DNA of 17,685 nt from an uncultured Acetatifactor sp. (GTDB taxonomy: Bacteria > Bacillota > Clostridia > Lachnospirales > Lachnospiraceae): assembly GCA_910578995.1 (NCBI GenBank), contig CAJTSY010000088.1, positions 1 to 17,685 on the forward strand, written 5' to 3'. The notes below the pieces were generated by a model. That model did not search any database. It worked only from the letters and a program-made list of their open reading frames with translations, and was not told the DNA's origin. Positions 1-7,109 of this stretch are shown here, one piece after another. Both the position numbers and the translations under genes were made by a program. Numbering within the stretch: position 1 is the stretch's first letter; each line of letters opens with the position of its first letter.

Positions 1-27
1 GCAGAAATCCGGGGTTTTCATTCAAGG

Positions 28-55
28 TTGACATCCCTGAATCCTGCGGTATAAT
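28..55 (+). promoter_or_regulatory. Sigma-A promoter of the first operon
   Basis: The -35 box TTGACA is at 28-33 and the -10 box TATAAT at 50-55, with a 16-base spacer. Both hexamers match consensus exactly. Transcription would start near 62, giving a leader of about 40 bases before the start codon at 101. This implies that the gene at 101 is the first of its operon. Confidence 0.85.
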
Positions 56-100
56 AAAAACAGAGTAAATGCAAAATCCAGATACAGGCGGGAAAAGGCG

Positions 101-565
101 ATGAATATCAGAAAACTGCAGCAGCAGGCGGCGTCCTCTGTGGACGAGCTGCTTTCCATCAGCGGGGATATGGATGAATATGTGATAAAGGCATATGGCC
201 AGGCTCCGCAGGAGGTTGTTGCCATGCAGTGCAGGATTCAGCTGGAACGATTAAAAAGGCTGGGGAAGAAGCTTGCGGAGATTAGGGAGGCGCTTGTCCT
301 TATGGCAGAGCCGGAGGGCGGGCAGATGAGAACCCCCGGAACGCCGTCTTCAAACGTAGGACTGAGCATGGAGCAGCAGCGCAGCATCGCCGTCACAGAG
401 CAGCTCATTGCCCAGAACCTCCTGCTTATCGCGCAGAAAGAGGAGCTGCTGCGCGGATTCCTTACGCATTCCGATATGGTGGGAATGCAGCAAAAGCGTG
501 CAAAAGATCTGCAGGATACGGCGGAGATTATCCGTCTTAAGGAAGCATTACGAAATAACCTGTGA
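101..565 (+). CDS. Hypothetical helical protein, first gene of the VWA operon
   Basis: A 154-residue protein that I do not recognise. It is rich in Gln, Glu, Leu, Arg and Lys and is probably almost entirely alpha-helical, with a Gly/Pro/Thr-rich break around residues 73-87 that separates two helical or coiled-coil halves. It has no signal peptide, no membrane segment and no Cys pair, so it is probably cytoplasmic. The start follows a purine-rich GGCGGGAAAAGG ribosome binding region and lies about 40 bases after a consensus promoter. The next gene begins 165 bases downstream and is a membrane protein with a coiled coil, followed by a VWA lipoprotein. A role as a scaffold or partner of those proteins is inference from position only. 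Confidence 0.7.
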   Translation: MNIRKLQQQAASSVDELLSISGDMDEYVIKAYGQAPQEVVAMQCRIQLERLKRLGKKLAEIREALVLMAEPEGGQMRTPGTPSSNVGLSMEQQRSIAVTEQLIAQNLLLIAQKEELLRGFLTHSDMVGMQQKRAKDLQDTAEIIRLKEALRNNL

Positions 566-730
566 GGATTCCGCCCGGCGTATGGTACGGATTCCAGGTT
601 CCGGCAATTACAGACCGCAAGTTATTTCTGCAAAAATCCAGGTCTGGACAAGCCGAGCCGAAATTTTGCCGGAATGTGCAGGATTTTGTTGATAAGCGTC
701 TAAGAAGATACCGAGAGGAGAGCCAGTATT

Positions 731-1519
731 ATGCCGGACAGAAAGCAGAAAGTAAAATTCATCTATGTCGTAATCGCGGTGGGCTGTTCCGCAGTCGCCT
801 GTGTCTGTCTGCATCTTGGCATGCACGGCATTGTCATCAATTACGGCATCCGGTTTTACCGCAGCCTGCGCAATATCCTTTTTTCCGTCAGCGCAGTGAT
901 CAGCGTCGCCGTTACCGCGCTGTATGTCTCGGATGCCGTAAAACAGCGGAAGTGGCAGAGCGCACGGGACGAGGAAGCCGCGAAGGCCGAGGTGATGCGC
1001 CAGGAGGCGCTGCGGGAGCAGGAGAAGCACAGGGAAGTCCTGTCCGTCTCGAAAAAGATGGATTCCGAGAGGATACGGGGGCTGCTGACGGAATATGCTT
1101 CGCATAAGTGGAAAGCGCTGGCGCAGCCGTTGCTGCAGTTAAAACTTCAGTTGGACATGATGGACGAGCATCAGGATAAACTATCCCATCTGTTGGATGT
1201 CAACGGAGCGGATGCCCTTTCCAACACCCAGGATATCTTAGACCGGGTGGAGCAGTATCTCTGTAAAAATGTCCGGAAGGTGTTAAATTATCTTGACGTG
1301 GCCGATGAGGAGGAAGAAAAGGATGTCCGGTTGGTGCAGGAGAAACTTGCAGTCTGCCATGAGGAGGGACAGAAGCAGCTGCAGCAGGTACAGGAATTCT
1401 TGTTTGCGCTGGCGGACTTTTTAAATAAGCAGGGCGGGGATGACAATAGCATAGAGATGTTGGATATCTACAAATCCACGATTCTTTCTTCCATTGAGGA
1501 TGAGCAAAACAGAGGATAA
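731..1519 (+). CDS. Two-helix membrane protein with coiled coil, possibly XpaC-like
   Basis: A 262-residue protein with two hydrophobic helices near residues 9-31 and 46-68. A charged, Glu/Arg/Lys-rich coiled coil follows (about 70-110), then a helical cytoplasmic domain. The layout of two N-terminal membrane helices and a C-terminal helical domain recalls the XpaC family (PF10112, '5-bromo-4-chloroindolyl phosphate hydrolysis protein'), whose function is poorly known and which often accompanies TelA tellurite-resistance-like proteins. No TelA gene is visible here, so the family call is tentative. The ribosome binding site GAGAGGAG at 713-720 supports the ATG at 731. The 165 bases before it show no gene or terminator, so co-transcription with 101-565 is likely. 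The next gene starts 35 bases after its stop. Confidence 0.7.
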   Translation: MPDRKQKVKFIYVVIAVGCSAVACVCLHLGMHGIVINYGIRFYRSLRNILFSVSAVISVAVTALYVSDAVKQRKWQSARDEEAAKAEVMRQEALREQEKHREVLSVSKKMDSERIRGLLTEYASHKWKALAQPLLQLKLQLDMMDEHQDKLSHLLDVNGADALSNTQDILDRVEQYLCKNVRKVLNYLDVADEEEEKDVRLVQEKLAVCHEEGQKQLQQVQEFLFALADFLNKQGGDDNSIEMLDIYKSTILSSIEDEQNRG

Positions 1520-1554
1520 AAGGCGCAGCACAGGGCGCAGAAAAGAGGAAAAGG

Positions 1555-3240
1555 ATGAGAAGACAAAAGAAAACGGCGTTGGCAATGGCGGCAGTCCTGC
1601 TTGCGGGGCTCCTGACGGGCTGCGGCGGGGATTCGGTCCGCACGGACAGGAATTCGGGTTCTCTAAGCTATGAGGACGCGGAGACGGAGCTTGCCTCCAT
1701 GTTAAAAAAGGTAAGGGTTTCCCAGGTGTCGGATCCGGTACTGGATATTTATTCGGATGAGGTGTCGGAGGCGGAGGCGCTGGCGGATATTTCCACGTTC
1801 CCTATCACGGTTGCGGGCAGCGGGGAGATTAATCTTGAGATTGCGGCTGCGACGGAGCTCTCGGCGGAGGCGCCGGACGACTGGATCAATATCATTGCAC
1901 AGGAGTTTAACAAGGCCGGGTATACAGTGGGGGATAAGAAGGTAACGGTTTCAGTCCGGAAAATTACATCCGGCGAGGTTGTGACCTATATGGCGGCAGG
2001 CGCGTATCAGCCGGAGATTTTTATTCCGTCCAACGATGCCTGGGGGAAGATGCTCAAATCATCGGGAATCGGGACGGAGAAGCTGACGGACCGTATTGCC
2101 GGAAATACGGCGGGCATTCTGATTAAAAAGGACGTATATGACACATTTATCGAGAAATACAAGGAAGCGACGCTGGCAAATGTGCTCGACGCAACGCTTG
2201 CCAGGGATCTGTTGTTTGCCTACACGAATCCCTATACTTCAAGCACGGGGTTAAATATTCTGACGGCGATGTTAAAAGCCTTTGACGAAACCAATCCCCT
2301 GTCGGACAAGGCCCAGTCGAAGCTGCTCGAATACCAGAAATCCTCACCGCCGGTAGCCTATACCACGGCAGTGCTCCGCAATCAGGCGGCGAAGGGGGTC
2401 ATCAACGCCATGGTGATGGAGGAGCAGGCCTATATCAACACGCCGGAACTGGCGAACTATGTCTATATTCCGGCCGGAATCCGCCATGACCATCCGGTCT
2501 ATACATTTGACTACTGTTCTCAGGAGGAAAGGGATGCCGCGAAGCTGTTCGTTGATTATTGTCTGAACGATGACAGCCAGAAACTTGCGTCCGAGAAGGG
2601 ATTTAACCGTCATGATGAGTATGTGGGAGAGGATTCGGGACTGGACGGCACGGGTTACCTGACGGCGCAGAAGGTGTGGAAGCAGAATAAGAACGGTGGC
2701 AAGCCCATTATCGCCGTGTTTGTGGCGGATGTCTCCGGCTCCATGGGCGGCGAGCCCCTGAACTCGCTGAAGTCGTCCCTGATCAATGCATCCGCCTATA
2801 TCGGCTCGGAGCATTATATCGGGTTGGTCAGCTATTCCAGCGACGTGACGGTCAACCTGCCCATTGCGCAGTTTGACGCCACGCAGAAGGCCTATTTTTC
2901 CGGCGAGGTGAAAAACTTGGCCGAAGGGGGAAGCACGGCCACATATGATGCCGTACTGGTGGCTTTAAATATGCTTGCCGAGAAGGCGGAAGAGATTCCG
3001 GACGCGAAGCTGATGCTGTTCGTGCTCTCCGACGGGGAGCAGAACGAGGGGTTCAGCCTGACACGGATTACGCCGATTGTGGCGGGTCTGCAGGTGCCGG
3101 TCTATACCATCGGGTATAATTACAGCGATTCCAACGGGGAACTGGGGACGCTGTCGGACATTAATGAGGCCGCGTCATTGAATGCCACAAGCGACGATAT
3201 TGCGAACCAGCTGAGGAATCTGTTCAATGTGACGGTGTAG
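1555..3240 (+). CDS. Lipoprotein with solute-binding-like domain and VWA domain
   Basis: A 561-residue secreted lipoprotein. Residues 1-22 form a lipoprotein signal peptide with lipobox LTGC and lipidated Cys23, so it should sit on the outer face of the membrane. Residues about 65-360 resemble a bacterial extracellular solute-binding domain (SBP_bac_11-like). Residues about 382-561 form a von Willebrand factor A domain with a complete metal-ion-dependent adhesion site: DxSxS at D392/S394/S396, T461 in GGSTAT, and D493 in LSDGE. Such domains bind a divalent metal and mediate protein-protein contacts. The family of combined substrate-binding and VWA proteins is known from Firmicutes, but its function is not established. 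The start has an AGAGGAAAAGG ribosome binding site directly upstream. It is the third gene of the operon starting at the promoter at 28-55, behind a possibly XpaC-like membrane protein. Confidence 0.9.
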   Translation: MRRQKKTALAMAAVLLAGLLTGCGGDSVRTDRNSGSLSYEDAETELASMLKKVRVSQVSDPVLDIYSDEVSEAEALADISTFPITVAGSGEINLEIAAATELSAEAPDDWINIIAQEFNKAGYTVGDKKVTVSVRKITSGEVVTYMAAGAYQPEIFIPSNDAWGKMLKSSGIGTEKLTDRIAGNTAGILIKKDVYDTFIEKYKEATLANVLDATLARDLLFAYTNPYTSSTGLNILTAMLKAFDETNPLSDKAQSKLLEYQKSSPPVAYTTAVLRNQAAKGVINAMVMEEQAYINTPELANYVYIPAGIRHDHPVYTFDYCSQEERDAAKLFVDYCLNDDSQKLASEKGFNRHDEYVGEDSGLDGTGYLTAQKVWKQNKNGGKPIIAVFVADVSGSMGGEPLNSLKSSLINASAYIGSEHYIGLVSYSSDVTVNLPIAQFDATQKAYFSGEVKNLAEGGSTATYDAVLVALNMLAEKAEEIPDAKLMLFVLSDGEQNEGFSLTRITPIVAGLQVPVYTIGYNYSDSNGELGTLSDINEAASLNATSDDIANQLRNLFNVTV

Positions 3241-3263
3241 CCTGGGGCCGGCTTGTGGTAATT

Positions 3264-3281
3264 CTTAACCATGTTGTTAAG
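3264..3281. repeat. Short inverted repeat between the VWA and hypothetical genes
   Basis: CTTAAC at 3264-3269 pairs with GTTAAG at 3276-3281 around a 6-base loop, and one more pair can form outside. No T-run follows, so this is not a standard intrinsic terminator. It could be a small operator or chance. Nothing else stands out in the 106 bases between the two genes. Confidence 0.3.
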
Positions 3282-3346
3282 ATCCCAAGGTCGGGCAGAT
3301 GAATTGGCTGGCGATGATGAAGTGATGAAAAAAGTGAGGTAACATT

Positions 3347-3748
3347 ATGATTTCAGTATATGAAGATTATCTGTCCCTTCCCATGAGCCTTTCCATGGAG
3401 GAGATGGCGGCACTGCACAGGGAGATGGCTGATGAGGCAGGAACGGACAGCGATGCCCTGGAGCTGTATGGGGAAGTGGTGGAAGCCGCCACGAAGTATA
3501 TGCGCTACCGTTCCTCCTGGCTGCTGTGGGACAGGGAACAAAAGGCGGATAACGATGCTGCCCGCACTTCCTGCCATAATATGCTTATCATCAAAATAAA
3601 CCAGCTCGCCAGGTATCTGAAAATGCAAGGGGAGGCGGCTGCCTGGAGGGATGTGCTGGGGCAGGAGGACGAGAACCCGTATTGCAGGAAAAGGATCGGG
3701 GATTTTGCCTGTTATCTCGTGTGGGTCAACAGCCTGCTCGCCAGATAG
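3347..3748 (+). CDS. Small conserved-looking hypothetical protein, possibly DUF3232-like
   Basis: A 133-residue, mostly helical protein without signal peptide or membrane segment. The ribosome binding site GTGAGGT at 3334-3340 fixes the start. Its C-terminal half (RTSCHN, ARYLKMQG, AAWRD, RKRIGDFACYLV) has the look of a conserved family block. From memory I associate this pattern with small clostridial proteins of the DUF3232 type, with low certainty and no known function. It lies 106 bases after the VWA lipoprotein on the same strand with no clear terminator between them, so it may belong to that operon or be separately expressed. Confidence 0.75.
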   Translation: MISVYEDYLSLPMSLSMEEMAALHREMADEAGTDSDALELYGEVVEAATKYMRYRSSWLLWDREQKADNDAARTSCHNMLIIKINQLARYLKMQGEAAAWRDVLGQEDENPYCRKRIGDFACYLVWVNSLLAR

Positions 3749-3878
3749 CCTATACGGGCGTTTTATGCGCTTAACAATGAAATTCAGTACACTGTGGCAT
3801 AATTTTGGCTCCGGCTTGTCCGGGCAGGAAATATCGGAAAATAACTGGCACGTTTATTCAGGAAGAGGGGGCCGTTGG

Positions 3879-3921
3879 CAGGGCTTCGTCGTCAAGGCAG
3901 TACAGTTCGCAAGAAGCCCTG
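3879..3921. repeat. 9-base inverted repeat between convergent genes
   Basis: CAGGGCTTC at 3879-3887 is perfectly repeated as GAAGCCCTG at 3913-3921, separated by 25 bases. It lies between the convergent ends of the small hypothetical gene (ends 3748) and the DUF1848 gene (ends 3953). Transcription should stop here from both sides, but no T-run follows on either strand, so a terminator role is uncertain. The rest of 3749-3952 holds no gene that I can support. Confidence 0.3.
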
Positions 3922-3952
3922 GGTATGGGGGCCGCTGATGCCGCCGGGAAGT

Positions 3953-4891
3953 TCAACATGGCAGGCGCAGCTGCCCGTCTCTCAGGGATTTCATTTTCCG
4001 CAGGCTCACCTTGTCTTCGGGGGTCAGAGCGCCGCAGAGAAACGGAGAGTGAGGGTCACAGCGTTCCGTGCGGGAGCGGACCGCCGAGGGGCTGAAGGTG
4101 GCATAGCAGTACAGGCAGCCGCTTTTGCAGGTATTGTATGCCCCGACTTCCACGCTTTCCGCGCAGCCGCATTCTTTCCGCTGGTTCCTGTCCTTTGCGG
4201 CCAGAATCCGGCAGCCGGTGATCTCTTCGATCAGCCCGGGGTCAATACAGCTTCCATGGCGGATTCCCACCGCTTCCAGATCCAGGGCTTCGGCACAGGA
4301 GCGCACTGAAATTCCGTGCTTCTTCGCGATGGCTGCCAACTGACCGGCAAACTCTGACAGTTCTTTTTCCGGCAGCGCCTTGATCTGCAGGACGTTCATA
4401 TTTTTCTGAATTTTCGAGTACATATCCACGAAGCTGATAACAGACGTTTCCGTATATCCCTCCAGGGTTTCCGCGATTTCCGCAAAGGCTTTCAGGTGAT
4501 AGGAGGGCGTGTAAACCGGGTTGAACAGGATCGGGTCATACCGCCATACCACCCTCTTTTTTCCGATGGCGCGGGAGAGCAGTTGGAAGCGGGGCAGGAG
4601 TATGCTTCGCTTATCGGGCAGCCCCGGCTCCACATCCCTGCCGTACCCTGTGAGGGTAAACTGGACATAATAGGGGTATGGCCCCAACAGGGAAAGCCGC
4701 TCCATCATGGAAGCGGGATTTTTCGTCCAGAATACAACGCAGTCCACCGTTTCCGGTGACAGTTCTATCCGGCTGACCTGCCGCTCATTCATGGGGTTGC
4801 GCACATAGAGCCACCCCTGCTGAAGACGGTTGCAGAACCAGTCTAAATAATAGTTTGGAATGTCGGTTCGTCTGCTGACGCTTAAAATCAT
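3953..4891 (-). CDS. DUF1848 family protein with C-terminal CX3CX2C
   Basis: A 312-residue protein whose N-terminus (ILSVSRRTDIPNYY, then VRNP, then VVFWTKNP) is characteristic of the DUF1848 family (PF08902), whose function is unknown. Near the C-terminus are C241-x-C243 and a C255-x3-C259-x2-C262 motif followed by Tyr-Ala. This is the spacing that radical SAM enzymes use to hold a 4Fe-4S cluster, but here it is at the C-terminus instead of the N-terminus. An iron-sulphur protein is therefore plausible; a radical SAM activity is inference. The ribosome binding site AGGGAGGAT (4896-4904, read on the - strand) fits the ATG at 4891. The gene has its own promoter and diverges from the lysine riboswitch. 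It appears intact and monocistronic within the window. Confidence 0.9.
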   Translation of the reverse strand: MILSVSRRTDIPNYYLDWFCNRLQQGWLYVRNPMNERQVSRIELSPETVDCVVFWTKNPASMMERLSLLGPYPYYVQFTLTGYGRDVEPGLPDKRSILLPRFQLLSRAIGKKRVVWRYDPILFNPVYTPSYHLKAFAEIAETLEGYTETSVISFVDMYSKIQKNMNVLQIKALPEKELSEFAGQLAAIAKKHGISVRSCAEALDLEAVGIRHGSCIDPGLIEEITGCRILAAKDRNQRKECGCAESVEVGAYNTCKSGCLYCYATFSPSAVRSRTERCDPHSPFLCGALTPEDKVSLRKMKSLRDGQLRLPC

Positions 4892-4918
4892 GGCGATCCT
4901 CCCTGGAAGTCCGTTATC

Positions 4919-4947
4919 ATTATAGCTGCTGCGGCTGTTTTGCGCAA
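4919..4947 (-). promoter_or_regulatory. Promoter of the DUF1848 gene
   Basis: Read on the - strand, TTGCGC (4947-4942) is followed after 17 bases by a perfect TATAAT (4924-4919). Transcription would start just upstream of the AGGGAGGAT ribosome binding site of the DUF1848 gene. The -10 box is exact and the -35 box keeps the important TTG. Confidence 0.65.
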
Positions 4948-5011
4948 CTGTTTCGCACGAAAATCCCGAGACCTTATATTATTGTTTTCCGGAGGAATTT
5001 TCAAAATAACA

Positions 5012-5040
5012 TTGACATTCATCCATTTTTCCACTATGAT
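5012..5040 (+). promoter_or_regulatory. Sigma-A promoter of the lysine riboswitch
   Basis: The -35 box TTGACA at 5012-5017 and -10 box TATGAT at 5035-5040 have an ideal 17-base spacer. The start of transcription would be near 5047, just before the first stem of the riboswitch at 5052. It is well preserved although the gene downstream is broken. Confidence 0.85.
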
Positions 5041-5051
5041 TACTCCATTAG

Positions 5052-5222
5052 CATGATAGAGGCGCGGAAGACAAGAGTACGTTTCCTGGGATCCCCGGCA
5101 TGGGAAGGGAGCGGAAAGGGGATTCCGCCGAGACGGAGAGCGCCATGCCGGGCGTTTCCTGTCGGGTTCTGGGATAAGATCCCAGAGACTGTCGCCCTTT
5201 TTCGGGGCGGAGCGCTGTTATG
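5052..5222 (+). promoter_or_regulatory. Lysine riboswitch (L box) aptamer
   Basis: The leader has the conserved elements of the lysine riboswitch: GATAGAGGCGCGGAAG (5055-5070), AAGAGTA (5073-5079), GGAAAGGGGATTCCGCCGA (5113-5131), and GAGACTGTCGCC (5185-5196). Paired stems can be read directly: P1 CATGATAG (5052-5059) with CTGTTATG (5215-5222), with two G-U pairs; a perfect 10-base stem CCCGGCATGG (5094-5103) with CCATGCCGGG (5143-5152); a hairpin at 5169-5185; and CGCCC with GGGCG at 5193-5209. In this class, lysine binding stabilises P1. Here the 3' P1 strand CTGTTATGA (5215-5223) can instead pair with TCATGACAG (5246-5254) in the terminator, so bound lysine should favour termination. Known targets in Firmicutes include lysine synthesis genes and NhaC-type lysine transporters. 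Confidence 0.92.
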
Positions 5223-5243
5223 ATGAATCAAGGATATTTGCGA

Positions 5244-5272
5244 AGTCATGACAGGGTTGTCATGGCTTTTTT
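5244..5272 (+). terminator. Riboswitch-controlled intrinsic terminator
   Basis: AGTCATGACA (5244-5253) pairs with TGTCATGGCT (5258-5267) as a 10-base stem with a GGGT loop, followed by a T-run at 5267-5272. The 5' half overlaps the sequence that the P1 3' strand can capture, which makes this the off-state hairpin of the lysine riboswitch. Confidence 0.9.
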
Positions 5273-5289
5273 GTATGTACAGGCCCGCA

Positions 5290-5509
5290 ATGAAAAGTCT
5301 GCCGAATCCTTCTGGCAGTTATTCTGACTGCGGCATTTGGGGCGCCGCTGCTTGCGGGGAGCGGTGAGAGCGCCGCGGAGGGAGGAGGTTTCTACGGCAC
5401 GGCCTGGGCGCTGCTGCCCCCGGTGATCGCCCTGCCGGTGGCAGTGGTGCTGATGGTGGGAACCCTGATCATAATAGGAAAGGTCGGCCGGCTGCGCGGT
5501 CAGTCCTGA
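5290..5509 (+). pseudogene. Decayed NhaC-family (lysine?) transporter fragment
   Basis: From 5294 to the stop at 5507-5509 an open frame encodes a signal-like start (KVCRILLAVILTAAFGAPLL), a short linker, then FYGTAWALLPPVIA, which resembles the start of the NhaC antiporter family (PF03553), and a last hydrophobic stretch ending in KVGRLRGQS. The natural start ATG at 5290 is one base out of frame: removing one A from the AAAA at 5293-5296 would give Met-Lys-Val-Cys-Arg joined to this frame. Only about 70 codons remain where the family has over 400, so most of the protein seems deleted, probably just after the LPPVIA segment. The position 20 bases after a lysine riboswitch terminator fits an ancestral NhaC-type lysine transporter. 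The alternative, a small membrane protein using a non-standard start, seems less likely. Confidence 0.65.
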
Positions 5510-5525
5510 CCTTATCCTGATTTTA

Positions 5526-5538
5526 CCCGGAGACCGGG
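5526..5538 (+). repeat. Small hairpin upstream of the solute-binding gene
   Basis: CCCGG (5526-5530) and CCGGG (5534-5538) enclose AGA. It lies between the transporter remnant and the solute-binding lipoprotein. No proper T-run follows, only AATTTC, so I do not call it a terminator. It might be a worn end of the lost transporter gene. Confidence 0.3.
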
Positions 5539-5621
5539 AATTTCATGCTTTCCATTTTCAATGTAATATGATATGCTTTTATACAGGGGGTATCATAACA
5601 TTAGAAAGGAAAGCATTATTT

Positions 5622-7109
5622 ATGATAAATTGGATTAACAGAAAAAACAGGAAATACAGAAAAAAGGCGGTGGGAGTTGTCTGTCTTGCGGCAACGGCGG
5701 CATTCGGGCTTGCGGGGTGCGGGGAAAAGAGTCCCCTGGATCCAGGAAATCCGGTGTCCCTTACCATATGGCATTACTATAACGGCTCCCAGCAGGCGGC
5801 GTTTGACGCACTGGTGGAGGAGTTTAACGAAACCGTGGGAAGGGAGATGGGAATCTATGTGCAGGGATTCAGCCAGGGCTCGGTTTCGGATCTGGAGAGC
5901 GCTGTGCGGGATTCCATCAGCGGGAAGGTGGGGGCGGATGAAATGCCGGATCTCTTTTCCTCCTATGCGGATACGGCCTACGAGGTAGAGCAGGCGGGGG
6001 CCCTGGCCAACCTGTCCGATTACCTGGACCAGGAGGAGCTGGAGAAATATGTGGATTCCTATATCGAGGAGGGATGTATCGCCGCTGACGGCACACTGCG
6101 CATTTTTCCCACTGCAAAGTCCACGGAGATCCTGATGCTGAACAGGACGGACTGGGAGCCTTTTGCGGCGGCCACGGGGGCGTCCCTGGAGGATCTGGGC
6201 ACCATGGAGGGGGTCACCGCCACGGCCAGGGCGTATTATGAGTGGACCGACAGCCAGACTCCTGATGTGGCGGGGGACGGGAAGGCGTTTTACGGACGGG
6301 ACGCGGTGGCGAACTACTTTATCATAGGCATGCGCCAGCTTGGTGTGGAGATTTTCCAGGTGGAAAACGGCCAGCTGACGATCAATACGCCCAGGGAGGA
6401 GATGTATCGTCTGTGGGAGAATTATTATGTCCCTATGGTCAAAGGGTATTTCGGGGCATATGGCTCGTTCCGCTCCGACGACGTGAAGACAGGGGACCTG
6501 CTGGCATACACGGGTTCCACCACTTCCGCCATGTATTTTCCCAATCAGGTGGAATTGGAAAACGAGAGCTATGAGATTGATTATATCGTCATGAAAGCTC
6601 CTGTTTTTCAGGGCGGGGAAGACTATGCGGTACAGCAGGGCGCGGGCATGGTGGTCAGCAAATCCGACAGACAGCACGAGTATGCCGCCGTGGAATTCCT
6701 GAAATGGTTTACGGAGGCGGACAACAACCTGCAGTTCGGCGGGGTGTCCGGTTATCTGCCGGTGCGCAGGGAGGCAAACAGCAGGGAAAAGCTGGATCAG
6801 GTTATCGGGGAGTGGGAGCTGACGGTGGCGCCGAAGACTTATGACTGCCTGACTACTGTGTTCGGGGAGATGCAGGGGATGAGCCTGTATACCAACAAGA
6901 GTTTTGAGAACGGTTCCGCGGCCAGGAAGGTGCTGGAATATCATCTTGCGGATAAGGCGGCCCAGGACCGGGACAGCGTGGCAGCGGCCATGGAGCAGGG
7001 GGCCGGCCTGGAGGAGGCGTCGGCGCCCTATGTGACGGAGGAGGCCTTTGAGGAATGGTATCAATCATTCTGCGACGCATTGGAATCTGCGGCAGGCGGG
7101 CAGGGATGA
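5622..7109 (+). CDS. Family 1 extracellular solute-binding lipoprotein
   Basis: A 495-residue lipoprotein: a basic N-terminus, a hydrophobic stretch and lipobox LAGC with Cys33, so it is anchored outside the membrane. The mature part has the type 2 periplasmic-binding look of family 1 sugar-binding proteins (LTIWHYYNGSQQAAFDALVEEFN near the start, a hinge-proximal GAGMVVSKSD region, then the EYAAVEFLKWFTE helix). The ligand cannot be read; sugars or glycans are usual for the family. I chose the ATG at 5622, 11 bases after AGAAAGGA, over an in-frame ATG at 5568 because the shorter form gives a clean signal peptide. No ABC permease or ATPase is nearby. The stop overlaps the start of a large sensor kinase (ATGA at 7106-7109), so it probably delivers ligand information to that kinase rather than feeding a transporter. 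Confidence 0.93.
   Translation: MINWINRKNRKYRKKAVGVVCLAATAAFGLAGCGEKSPLDPGNPVSLTIWHYYNGSQQAAFDALVEEFNETVGREMGIYVQGFSQGSVSDLESAVRDSISGKVGADEMPDLFSSYADTAYEVEQAGALANLSDYLDQEELEKYVDSYIEEGCIAADGTLRIFPTAKSTEILMLNRTDWEPFAAATGASLEDLGTMEGVTATARAYYEWTDSQTPDVAGDGKAFYGRDAVANYFIIGMRQLGVEIFQVENGQLTINTPREEMYRLWENYYVPMVKGYFGAYGSFRSDDVKTGDLLAYTGSTTSAMYFPNQVELENESYEIDYIVMKAPVFQGGEDYAVQQGAGMVVSKSDRQHEYAAVEFLKWFTEADNNLQFGGVSGYLPVRREANSREKLDQVIGEWELTVAPKTYDCLTTVFGEMQGMSLYTNKSFENGSAARKVLEYHLADKAAQDRDSVAAAMEQGAGLEEASAPYVTEEAFEEWYQSFCDALESAAGGQG

Noticed and set aside
3749..3952. Open frames on the + strand across the gap and into the DUF1848 gene
   Set aside because: They have no ribosome binding site or recognisable protein features and run antisense into a clear gene.
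5567..5585. Possible promoter (TATGAT 5567-5572 or TATACA 5580-5585) for the solute-binding gene
   Set aside because: No convincing -35 box lies at the right spacing; the best is TTTCAA at 5556-5561 with an 18-base spacer, which matches consensus at only three positions.
5616..7064. Long open frame of 482 codons on the - strand
   Set aside because: It lies opposite the solute-binding lipoprotein, has no family-like motifs and is rich in His, Arg and Pro as expected from reading GC-rich codons backwards.
7055..7105. Upstream ATG at 7055 for the large kinase
   Set aside because: It would overlap the lipoprotein gene by 55 bases and add 17 residues before the membrane helix; the ATGA overlap at 7106 is the usual arrangement.
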